This document shows positions 1 through 5,554 of a stretch of DNA of 12,201 bases, piece after piece (the stretch's first letter is position 1; the number at the start of each line of letters is the position of its first letter). The notes under the pieces are model-generated. The model was not told where the DNA came from, did not search any database, and saw only the letters and a list, made by a program, of their open reading frames with translations. A program made the position numbers and the translations under genes. Location: contig JAGAWH010000172.1 in NCBI GenBank assembly GCA_017941505.1, forward strand, positions 1-12,201, read 5' to 3'. The DNA comes from Faecalicoccus sp. Lineage in GTDB: Bacteria > Bacillota_I > Bacilli_A > Erysipelotrichales > Erysipelotrichaceae.

Positions 1-60
1 GAAAAAATATTTGAAGAACTAATAAATTCTGATAATTGTTGTGATAAAATACTCATGTGA
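1..60 (+). CDS. C-terminal end of an unidentified upstream gene (partial)
   Basis: Frame 1 is open from the window edge and reads EKIFEELINSDNCCDKILM before a TGA at 58-60. The stop codon lies inside the left arm of a strong intrinsic terminator (57-114), the arrangement expected at the end of a real gene. Only 19 residues are visible, with no recognisable motif, so the product cannot be named. The call rests on the open frame and the terminator position; chance openness over 19 codons is possible. Confidence 0.4.
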   Translation, partial: EKIFEELINSDNCCDKILM

Positions 61-114
61 TATTCCTTTCTGGTTTTTTGGTTCATTATCATTATAGGAA
101 TATCACTTTTTTTT
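57..114 (+). terminator. Intrinsic terminator of the upstream gene
   Basis: A perfect 10-bp stem, GTGATATTCC (57-66) with GGAATATCAC (97-106), encloses a 30-base loop and is followed directly by eight T residues (107-114). The loop is long for a classical terminator, but the stem and U-run are textbook. It separates the upstream gene from the tRNA pair. Confidence 0.75.
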
Positions 115-153
115 ATTCCACACTTATTTTACACTATCTTTCGGTTTTATTTC

Positions 154-183
154 GTGGTTTTTTTGTGATAAATACGTTATAAT
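154..183 (+). promoter_or_regulatory. Probable promoter of the tRNA-Arg pair
   Basis: A consensus -10 box TATAAT lies at 178-183, ending 12 bases before the mature 5' end of the first tRNA. The matching -35 region (about 154-160, GTGGTTT) is a poor match to TTGACA. The -10 box is clear; the -35 is inferred from spacing only. Transcription would start near 190 and read through both tRNAs to the terminator at 367-401. Confidence 0.5.
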
Positions 184-195
184 AGTCTCGCTTAT

Positions 196-269
196 GCGCC
201 TGTAGCTCAGTTGGATAGAGTATCAGATTCCGATTCTGAGGGTCGCAGGTTCGAGCCCTGTCAGGCGCG
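196..269 (+). tRNA. tRNA-Arg (anticodon CCG)
   Basis: The cloverleaf is complete: acceptor GCGCCTG (196-202) pairs with CAGGCGC (262-268), and the D-arm carries AGTTGGATA. The anticodon stem TCAGA/TCTGA holds loop TTCCGAT with anticodon CCG, reading CGG. The T-arm is GCAGG-TTCGAGC-CCTGT. The discriminator is G269 and no CCA is encoded, so CCA must be added after transcription. It sits 10 bases upstream of a second arginine tRNA and probably shares its transcript. Confidence 0.95.
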
Positions 270-279
270 CTTTTTATAT

Positions 280-356
280 GTCTCCGTAGCTCAGTTGGAT
301 AGAGCGTCCGCCTCCTAAGCGGAAGGTCGTTGGTTCAAATCCAATAGGGGATGCCA
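280..356 (+). tRNA. tRNA-Arg (anticodon CCT), likely attachment-site gene
   Basis: The anticodon stem TCCGC/GCGGA holds loop CTCCTAA, anticodon CCT, reading AGG. The T-arm is GTTGG-TTCAAAT-CCAAT, discriminator G353, and CCA is encoded at 354-356, unlike the neighbouring tRNA. The acceptor stem GTCTCCG (280-286) against AGGGGAT (346-352) has a G-U first pair, a U-G fourth pair and a G286/A346 mismatch at the seventh pair. The copy of this 3' end at 5085-5107 has C where this gene has A346, which would restore the pair. This suggests that the 3' half, from the T-loop on, was supplied by an integrating element. It is probably still functional, since all other pairs hold. Confidence 0.92.
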
Positions 357-400
357 TGAAATCATTCGGAAGTTGTTTGAACAAACAGCTTCCGTTTTTT
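334..400 (+). repeat. Direct repeat, left copy (candidate attL)
   Basis: This 67-base segment starts at the first base of the tRNA-Arg(CCT) T-loop and runs through the acceptor stem, CCA and transcription terminator. It matches 5085-5151 at 64 of 67 positions with no gaps. The differences are A346/C5097, G379/A5130 and C382/A5133. The longest uninterrupted identity is 32 bases (347-378 with 5098-5129). A repeat beginning inside a tRNA T-loop and extending past the gene end is the classical footprint of tyrosine-recombinase integration. Confidence 0.85.
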
Positions 401-401
401 T
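367..401 (+). terminator. Intrinsic terminator of the tRNA-Arg pair
   Basis: CGGAAGTTGTTT (367-378) pairs with AAACAGCTTCCG (383-394), 12 bp with one wobble, around the tetraloop GAAC, followed by seven T residues. It lies 10 bases after the tRNA CCA. The distal repeat copy preserves every stem base and differs only at two loop positions. Confidence 0.88.
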
Positions 402-629
402 CTAGATGTAATGTTAAGTGATCAATGTCGGAACATTTGATTTTAGGATTTTAAAATATATATTTCCTGCTTTCTTACCAGCCCAGCGAATTAATGCAGC
501 GATTGCCAATAAAGAGATTTGTTTTTATCCGGCAATACATTTTCAAAAAACAGACTATCCACTTTGTCCTGTTAGACACATTTTTTGAATTATATGCTAT
601 GATTCAAACGTCATTGGAGTGTGATTTAA
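402..629 (+). promoter_or_regulatory. Leader region of the PucR-type gene
   Basis: This AT-rich stretch holds no convincing gene. A stem-loop has arms ATTGCC (502-507) and GGCAAT (531-536) with further ATAAA/TTTAT pairing inside. AATGTT (410-415) and AACATT (432-437) form a second weak dyad. A possible promoter combines TAGACA (573-578) with a -10-like sequence near 593-603 (TATGCT or TATGAT), but the spacing is not ideal. A GGAG ribosome binding site at 615-618 serves the gene at 630. Confidence 0.35.
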
Positions 630-2198
630 GTGAGTGTAACAGTAAAAGAGCTCTTAAAGCTGCCTTCATTATGTAATGCCGAGGTTGTAGCGGGTCATAA
701 GGGATTGGATAAAATCATAGTATCAATATCCGTTCTTGAGAGCATCGATCCGGAATTAATTCGAAGCTATACTTTCAAAAACGATGATATTGGTGGAAGC
801 GAGCTTGTGATTACGGGATTTTTGAATGCTGCAACAGATGAAGAAGTTCAATATAGAAGTATTAGGAACCTATGTGAATGCGGGGAAGCCGGAATCATAA
901 TTTATTATGTTGGAATATTTGTTCCTGAAATATCCAAACGGATACTCCAATATGCTGACCAACATGGATTTGTTGTGATATGTATGCCTAAAAATCAGAT
1001 GAACCTTCGGTATGGTGATGTAATAAGCGATGTTATGGGTGCGATTATTCGAGACAGAGAGCAAAATGATCGAATCGTGGTTGATTTGTTGGATGCTATC
1101 GCAAATCTTTCGCCGGAGAAACGGAATGTCGGAACTATCATTCGTTTTTTGGCAGAGAGATTGCACGTTAGTATTGTACTTACGGATAGAAACTTTACAG
1201 CATTATATGAGGCAGCATGGCCAATTGAGTTTAAAGGGATTCATAGATATCTAATAAAAGATAACATCCCTTCCGAAAAAGAAGAGGAAAAAGAATTTAC
1301 AAGTATCCCAAATGGTATAATCCAGCGAAGGACAATCAATAGTTCCGGAAATGTTCGGGAATTGTTTTTGATTTCAATCGGGCGGTCACTTCCTGAGAAT
1401 GTTGTAACACAGGCTGCTGAGGCTGTGCGAATCGCAATTAATATTTGGGATCAGAAGCGGGATGATGCTGCTATATCGGAGTTAATCAAAGCAATTTTGG
1501 ATGACGAACCTCTCAAAATGAGATCACTTGCATCTTTGTTTAGAATTGATGTTGCTTCTATTAATACAATGTGGGTGTTCTCCGGCATAAAAACCAATAG
1601 AGAAACAGCCAGGGATTTGAGTCAGTGCGCTGCCACTTATTGCAGTACATCTTTTGCTGACGTACTGGATGATAAAATACTTCTTTTTACAAGCAGATTC
1701 CAGGAATTACAGGATGCCCGTACGATTCTAACAGAAGCTGAGAAGTTACTTGGTTCAGGATGTACGACTGCATATTTTACAAATCTAAATTCGACATCTG
1801 CTGTTCGTAAAGCGTGGCTGCTGCATAATAAGACTATGGGAGATGCCCTTTTAAGCCGGCCTAAACAGAAGATGTTTACGCTGGAAGATTTGTTTTTTGT
1901 TGAAAGTTGTCAGGAAATAATAGATGGTGGCGAAGAAGAAATTCAAGAAGCATTGCTGCCATTGGCTCCACTTAATGAAAAGAGGGACGTTTCAGCCTTG
2001 ATTGAGACATTGTCAGCTTATCTGCTTGACTGTGATTCAAGTGTATCAAGTACGGCTGTTCAACTTTCTGTTCATATAAATACCGTGAAATACAGGATTC
2101 GATGTATAAAGGATGCATTAGGATATTCTCCGGGAAGAATGCCAACATCTATGAATTTATATAAAGCAATTGCTGTAAAAAGAATTATAGAGTCGTAA
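630..2198 (+). CDS. PucR-family transcriptional regulator
   Basis: This 522-residue protein has the PucR layout. An N-terminal purine catabolism regulator-like domain spans about residues 5-140 (starting VKELLKLPSL), a variable GAF-like or middle region spans about 150-440, and a C-terminal HTH_30-type domain covers about 455-520 (recognition region SVHINTVKYRIR near 480-491). The family senses small nitrogen-rich metabolites and controls adjacent catabolic genes; PucR of Bacillus regulates purine degradation. The start is a GTG preceded by GGAG with 11 bases of spacing. A terminator directly follows, so it is transcribed separately from the two downstream genes, which it probably controls. 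The ligand cannot be read from the sequence, and the domain limits are by eye. Family assignment is secure. Confidence 0.88.
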   Translation: MSVTVKELLKLPSLCNAEVVAGHKGLDKIIVSISVLESIDPELIRSYTFKNDDIGGSELVITGFLNAATDEEVQYRSIRNLCECGEAGIIIYYVGIFVPEISKRILQYADQHGFVVICMPKNQMNLRYGDVISDVMGAIIRDREQNDRIVVDLLDAIANLSPEKRNVGTIIRFLAERLHVSIVLTDRNFTALYEAAWPIEFKGIHRYLIKDNIPSEKEEEKEFTSIPNGIIQRRTINSSGNVRELFLISIGRSLPENVVTQAAEAVRIAINIWDQKRDDAAISELIKAILDDEPLKMRSLASLFRIDVASINTMWVFSGIKTNRETARDLSQCAATYCSTSFADVLDDKILLFTSRFQELQDARTILTEAEKLLGSGCTTAYFTNLNSTSAVRKAWLLHNKTMGDALLSRPKQKMFTLEDLFFVESCQEIIDGGEEEIQEALLPLAPLNEKRDVSALIETLSAYLLDCDSSVSSTAVQLSVHINTVKYRIRCIKDALGYSPGRMPTSMNLYKAIAVKRIIES

Positions 2199-2234
2199 AT
2201 TTGTCCGAAAAGACAAGAATCACGACTTTTTTTT
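2191..2234 (+). terminator. Intrinsic terminator after the PucR-type gene
   Basis: AGTCGT (2191-2196) pairs with ACGACT (2222-2227), with an inner hairpin TTGTC (2201-2205)/GACAA (2212-2216), followed by a run of eight T residues (2227-2234). The left arm overlaps the stop codon. It separates the regulator from the DUF917 operon, implying a second promoter within 2235-2333. Confidence 0.78.
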
Positions 2235-2333
2235 GCTGGATAAACGAGGAATTAGATTGAGCGGGGGTAATAAAATAAAGCAAAGAATGCGTAAATGCAT
2301 CAAAATCTAGATTTTTAGGAAGGTGATTTTAAA
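2235..2333 (+). promoter_or_regulatory. Control region of the DUF917 operon, with a 14-bp palindrome
   Basis: This gap follows a strong terminator, so it should hold the promoter of the next two genes. AAAATCTAGATTTT (2302-2315) is a perfect 14-bp palindrome just upstream of the ribosome binding site AGGAAGGTG (2317-2325). A weaker dyad ATGC-N6-GCAT lies at 2287-2300. A possible -35 TTGAGC is at about 2257-2262, but no good -10 box follows at standard spacing. The palindrome is a plausible operator for the neighbouring regulator; this is inference. Confidence 0.4.
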
Positions 2334-3434
2334 ATGAGAAAACTAGGAAAAACTGAAATTGAAGATATTGCTCGTGGTGCTGCATTACTTGGAGCCGGTG
2401 GCGGAGGCGATCCCTATATCGGTAAATTAGTTGCGTTTGGTGCCGTTGAAGACTGTGGACCTGTAACATTGTTGGATCCGGAAGAAATCCCGGATGATGC
2501 TTTGATTGTGCCTTTTGCAATGATGGGAGCACCAACGGTTTTATGCGAGAAAATTATTGGTGGCAACGAGTATAAAGCGTTGTTTGATATTGTATCTAAT
2601 CATTTCGGAAAGAGCATATATGCAACTATGCCAATGGAAGCAGGAGGACTTAATTCTATGTTTCCCATTGCTGCAGCTGCAAAGTTAGGTCTTCCACTTG
2701 TGGATTGTGACGGAATGGGAAGAGCGTTTCCTGAATTACAAATGGTGACATTTACTATAGGGGGAATCAGTGCATCTCCGATGGCTCTCGCTGATGAAAA
2801 AGGGAACACTGTTATTTTTGAAACAATCACAAACAAGTGGACGGAAGAATTAGCGCGGGCAGTGACGATGAGCTGTGGAGGTTCTGTTGCGGTAGCACTT
2901 TATTGTCTTACCGGTGCACAGCTCAAGGAGTTTGGTGTCAAAGGCATTGTGACTCGGAGTGAGAAGCTTGGAGCTGCACTACGAACAGTAAAAAAAGCGG
3001 TTGATAAGACTCCGGAAGAACAATTTTTGGAATTTTCGGAAGGAATTAAGATTTTTAAAGGTAAAATAGCAGATGTTTTGCGAGAAACGAAAGGTGCTTT
3101 CAATTATGGCAGAGTGGTTCTTGAAGGAATAGGTGAATGTAAAGGCCATAAAGCCCAAGTCGTATTTCAAAATGAGAATTTATCAGTAGAAGTTGATAAT
3201 GAAATTATGGCAACTGTCCCCGATTTAATCTGCCTTGTGGATACGGATACTTTTATTCCAGTGCCTACTGATGCACTAAAATACGGAAAGCGTGTTATGG
3301 TTGTCGGCTTGAAGTGTTTTGAAATGTGGAGATCTAATAAAGGATTAGAACTTGTTGGCCCAAAATACTTTGGAATTGATACTGAATATGTGCCGGTGGA
3401 AATAAGAACAAATGGAGGATGGTCAAATGTATAA
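2334..3434 (+). CDS. DUF917 family protein (S-Me-THD-type fold)
   Basis: This 366-residue protein is close to full length for DUF917. It shows the glycine-rich start GAGGGGDP (residues 20-27), EAGGLN (102-107) and DCDGMGRAFPE (124-134), typical of the N-terminal part of the family; the C-terminal half is about residues 175-360. As I recall, Pfam now labels this family after S-methyl thiohydantoin desulfurase activity. Members are very often paired with hydantoinase A-like proteins, as here, suggesting a role in opening or processing a cyclic amide such as a hydantoin or thiohydantoin. The exact substrate is unknown. ATG at 2334 follows AGGAAGGTG at good spacing. Its last 8 bases overlap the next start (ATGTATAA), so the two are translationally coupled. 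No signal peptide or membrane segment is seen, so it is cytoplasmic. Confidence 0.88.
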   Translation: MRKLGKTEIEDIARGAALLGAGGGGDPYIGKLVAFGAVEDCGPVTLLDPEEIPDDALIVPFAMMGAPTVLCEKIIGGNEYKALFDIVSNHFGKSIYATMPMEAGGLNSMFPIAAAAKLGLPLVDCDGMGRAFPELQMVTFTIGGISASPMALADEKGNTVIFETITNKWTEELARAVTMSCGGSVAVALYCLTGAQLKEFGVKGIVTRSEKLGAALRTVKKAVDKTPEEQFLEFSEGIKIFKGKIADVLRETKGAFNYGRVVLEGIGECKGHKAQVVFQNENLSVEVDNEIMATVPDLICLVDTDTFIPVPTDALKYGKRVMVVGLKCFEMWRSNKGLELVGPKYFGIDTEYVPVEIRTNGGWSNV

Positions 3435-4986
3435 GCTTGGAATAGATGTAGGTGGCACCAACACGGATGCTGTAATTATTGATGAATCTTATAATGTGAT
3501 TGCAGAGGTAAAAAGAGCCACTTCTCTAGATATATATGAAGGTATAGTAGCGGCTTTGAAAAATGTTTTGGATGTTTCTGGAATTGATAAGGCCCAGATT
3601 GCTCAGGCTATGTTAGGTACAACACAATGTACTAACGCAATCGTAGAACGGAAGAATTTAGCTCAGATTGGAATTCTGCGAATTGGAGCGCCTGCAACAT
3701 TAGGAGTTCTTCCGATGGCTGATTGGGAAGATGACATAAAAGGAATAGCGGCAGGAGTCGAAGTAATTTGCGGCGGTTATGAATACGATGGGAAAGAAAT
3801 AACGAGCTTGGATGAAGAAGCAGCTGCTTCTTTCTTTGAAAAGATGAAGGAGAAAAGCGTACGTTCCATTGCGATTATTGGTGCATTCGCAACAATTCGT
3901 AATGATCAGGAATTACGTGCTGCAGAAATCTGCAGAAAGATTATGGGGGATAATGTTCATATTTCCATTTCAAGTGAAATTGGAACCATGGGAATTATTG
4001 AACGTGAGAACGCTACAATCCTCAACGCAGCTTTATGGCGAGTTGCCGAGAAGTTCACAGATGGTTTTGCAAAAAGCCTGCATGATGAAGGCATTGATAA
4101 TGCAGCTATTTATCTTTCCCAAAATGATGGCACTTTAATGACGATGGAGTATGCCAGAAGGTATCCGATATTGACAGTAGCTTGCGGTCCTACAAATTCG
4201 ATTCGTGGAGCCAGCTATTTGAGCAATCTTAAAAATGCAATTGTAGTTGATGTCGGCGGAACAACAACGGATGTTGGTGCTATCCAGGCAGGTTTCCCAC
4301 GAGAATCCTCCGTCGCTGTAACAATTGGTGGTATTCGAACAAATTTCCGCATGCCAGATGTTATGTCCATTGGTTTAGGTGGCGGCTCTATTATCCGTGA
4401 AAGAAATGATGGAAGCATATCCGTTGGTCCGGATTCTGTTGGTTATGAATTAGAGAAAAAAGCACTTGTATTTGGTGGCGGCGTGATGACTGCAACAGAT
4501 ATTGCGGTTCGTCTTGGTATGGTAAATATTGGAGATGCTTCGAAGGTAGAACACATCTCGCAGGAAACTGCTAAGAACGCTTTAAAAGAGATTCGAAGAA
4601 TGACGGAGGATGCTATTGATGCGATTAAGGTATCCAATGACGATTGTGCAGTTATTCTTGTTGGAGGAGGCTCAGTCATTCTTCCGACAAACCTTGCCGG
4701 TGCAAGTAAGGTTGTTAAACCGAATCACTTTGGCTGTGCCAATGCAATTGGGTCTGCTATATCCAAAGTTAGTGGAACTTTTGAAAAGTTAATTAACTAT
4801 GATGAAATTCCCCGTGAACAGGCTCTGGAAAAAGCAAAGCAGGAAGCAATTCAACTTGCGGTAGATGCCGGTGCTGTTCGAGAATCTGTTGAAATTATTG
4901 ATCTCGAGGATGTGCCTCTTGCATACTATCCTGGCAACACGAATAGGGTTAAAATAAAAGCTGCCGGAGAATTGAAGATAGAATAG
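3427..4986 (+). CDS. Hydantoinase/oxoprolinase family protein (HyuA-like)
   Basis: This 519-residue protein has an N-terminal hydantoinase A/oxoprolinase domain (about residues 3-185) and a main hydantoinase A domain (about 195-450). Two ASKHA-type nucleotide-binding motifs are clear: DVGGTNTD (7-14) and DVGGTTTDVG (275-284). Glycine-rich loops follow at GLGGGS (316-321) and LVGGGS (411-416). In characterised relatives ATP is used to drive hydrolysis of hydantoin or 5-oxoproline rings. No HyuB partner is present, and the DUF917 protein probably takes that place. An in-frame ATG exists at 3412, but GGAGG at 3414-3418 overlaps it and is ideally placed for ATG 3427, so the later start is chosen. 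It is the last islet gene; no transporter accompanies it. Confidence 0.88.
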   Translation: MYKLGIDVGGTNTDAVIIDESYNVIAEVKRATSLDIYEGIVAALKNVLDVSGIDKAQIAQAMLGTTQCTNAIVERKNLAQIGILRIGAPATLGVLPMADWEDDIKGIAAGVEVICGGYEYDGKEITSLDEEAAASFFEKMKEKSVRSIAIIGAFATIRNDQELRAAEICRKIMGDNVHISISSEIGTMGIIERENATILNAALWRVAEKFTDGFAKSLHDEGIDNAAIYLSQNDGTLMTMEYARRYPILTVACGPTNSIRGASYLSNLKNAIVVDVGGTTTDVGAIQAGFPRESSVAVTIGGIRTNFRMPDVMSIGLGGGSIIRERNDGSISVGPDSVGYELEKKALVFGGGVMTATDIAVRLGMVNIGDASKVEHISQETAKNALKEIRRMTEDAIDAIKVSNDDCAVILVGGGSVILPTNLAGASKVVKPNHFGCANAIGSAISKVSGTFEKLINYDEIPREQALEKAKQEAIQLAVDAGAVRESVEIIDLEDVPLAYYPGNTNRVKIKAAGELKIE

Positions 4987-5041
4987 CTTTAAATAAAACA
5001 AAGCTATAAAACACAAAACTATAGGGAAATAAGAGTTTTTT
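4983..5041 (+). terminator. Probable terminator at the end of the islet operon
   Basis: Two hairpins follow the stop codon. ATAGCTTT (4983-4990) pairs perfectly with AAAGCTAT (5000-5007) but has no U-run. AAAACT (5015-5020) then pairs with AGTTTT (5034-5039), leading into TTTTTT (5036-5041). The stems are AT-rich, so termination may be weak; the tRNA-derived terminator copy at 5118-5151 would back it up. Confidence 0.45.
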
Positions 5042-5084
5042 GGTTTGCTTAGAATCGTATTTATTCATCAATCTTTAATTTAAT

Positions 5085-5107
5085 TTCAAATCCAATCGGG
5101 GATGCCA
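5085..5107 (+). pseudogene. Displaced 3' fragment of tRNA-Arg(CCT)
   Basis: The T-loop, 3' T-stem strand, 3' acceptor strand, discriminator and CCA are present, but no D-arm, anticodon arm or 5' acceptor strand lies upstream. It cannot form a tRNA by itself and reads as the tail cut off by insertion. Confidence 0.75.
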
Positions 5108-5117
5108 TGAAATCATT

Positions 5118-5151
5118 CGGAAGTTGTTTAAAAAAACAGCTTCCGTTTTTT
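5118..5151 (+). terminator. Second copy of the tRNA terminator
   Basis: CGGAAGTTGTTT (5118-5129) pairs with AAACAGCTTCCG (5134-5145) around an AAAA loop, followed by six T residues. The 12-bp stem is identical to that at 367-394; the only differences are two loop bases. It should still terminate transcription leaving the islet. Confidence 0.82.
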
Positions 5152-5290
5152 ATATAAGATCAGAAGATGAATTATGAAATTCCTGGGTGGCATGAGCGGA
5201 GTATCCATTTATTTTAACCGTGTTGTTTAAATATACGTATTAGAAAGTGGTAGAAATAAATATGAAAATTGGTTGAAACGGAGGAATATG

Positions 5291-5320
5291 TTTTGGCAAT
5301 AATAATAAAAATTGCCGAAA
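5291..5320 (+). other. Stem-loop in the noncoding region
   Basis: TTTTGGCAAT (5291-5300) pairs with ATTGCCGAAA (5311-5320), 10 bp with one T-G wobble and a 10-base A-rich loop. No U-run follows, so it is not a normal terminator. It could be a structured RNA element or a protein-binding dyad. GGCAAT/ATTGCC arms, in the opposite order, also occur at 502-536. Confidence 0.4.
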
Positions 5321-5441
5321 TATATTATTGGATTAGATTTCCGTATTTATGTATATAACCGCAAATAATATAAAGCGATGACAGACCTAAGACAGCCACA
5401 GTAGATATTGAGGGATTAATCCGGAAGAGATAGATTGACTG

Positions 5442-5512
5442 TTGTGATATGATTTATCGGCTGATTATAAATAGGAAATACACGTAAAATTGATTGATAA
5501 ACAGCCGATAAA
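5442..5512 (+). promoter_or_regulatory. Candidate promoter within an 11-bp inverted repeat, upstream of fic
   Basis: TTTATCGGCTG (5453-5463) is the exact reverse complement of CAGCCGATAAA (5502-5512), with 38 bases between. A weak promoter TTGTGA (5442-5447), 18 bases, TATAAA (5466-5471) places the left arm in the promoter spacer and the right arm about 30 bases beyond the likely transcription start. This geometry suits an operator bound at two half-sites, or an mRNA leader hairpin. The Fic protein has its own N-terminal HTH, so autoregulation is possible; that is inference. Confidence 0.45.
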
Positions 5513-5554
5513 AGGGCATAATAAATCTATACAAATAAGATGGGTGGTATAAAA

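Larger units (their letters stand above)
334..5151. mobile_element. Putative tRNA-Arg genomic islet, about 4.75 kb, no integrase
   Basis: The two 67-base direct repeats lie 4751 bases apart and enclose three genes: a PucR-type regulator, a DUF917 protein and a hydantoinase/oxoprolinase-family protein. This fits site-specific insertion into the 3' end of tRNA-Arg(CCT), with the displaced tRNA tail at the far end. No integrase, excisionase, relaxase or replication gene is visible between the repeats. The element is therefore either a remnant that lost its recombinase or a non-autonomous islet moved in trans. A tandem tRNA duplication followed by deletion could also leave such repeats, but would not so easily explain three cargo genes with their own regulator. 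Confidence 0.65.
5085..5151 (+). repeat. Direct repeat, right copy (candidate attR)
   Basis: This is the second copy of the tRNA-Arg(CCT) 3' end plus terminator, 64 of 67 bases identical to 334-400. Sequence upstream of 5085 (TTTAATTTAAT) no longer resembles the tRNA T-stem, so similarity begins abruptly at the T-loop. The copy ends at the terminator U-run. The C at 5097 would pair with G286 of the intact tRNA, consistent with this being the original, displaced chromosomal end. Confidence 0.85.
5152..5554 (+). other. Noncoding region between the islet and the Fic gene
   Basis: About 400 bases lack any convincing gene; the reading frames are broken every few codons. Visible structure consists of a 10-bp hairpin at 5291-5320, a 10-bp palindrome GGATTAATCC at 5413-5422 and an 11-bp inverted repeat at 5453-5512 around a possible promoter. 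The ribosome binding site GGGTGGT (5542-5548) belongs to the Fic gene. Nothing tRNA-like, no recombinase remnant and no IS end was recognised. Confidence 0.5.

Noticed and set aside
494..676. Open frame of 60 codons upstream of and overlapping the PucR-type gene
   Set aside because: No good ribosome binding site, no recognisable motif, and its 3' end runs into the clear coding frame that starts at 630.
870..1166. Minus-strand open frames opposite the main genes (for example 870-1166, 2600-2836, 7553-7840)
   Set aside because: All lie opposite strong coding frames, have no motifs or plausible start signals, and read as antisense shadows.
3412..3426. Earlier in-frame ATG for the HyuA-like protein
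   Set aside because: This ATG overlaps the GGAGG ribosome binding site for ATG 3427, and the family normally begins a few residues before the DVGGTNTD motif.
5167..5217. A 16-residue open frame (MNYEIPGWHERSIHLF) in the gap before fic
   Set aside because: It is very short, with only a weak purine stretch directly abutting the ATG and no neighbouring support; chance is the simpler explanation.
5540..5554. Earlier in-frame ATG for the Fic protein
   Set aside because: It overlaps the GGGTGGT ribosome binding site of ATG 5555 and lacks one of its own.
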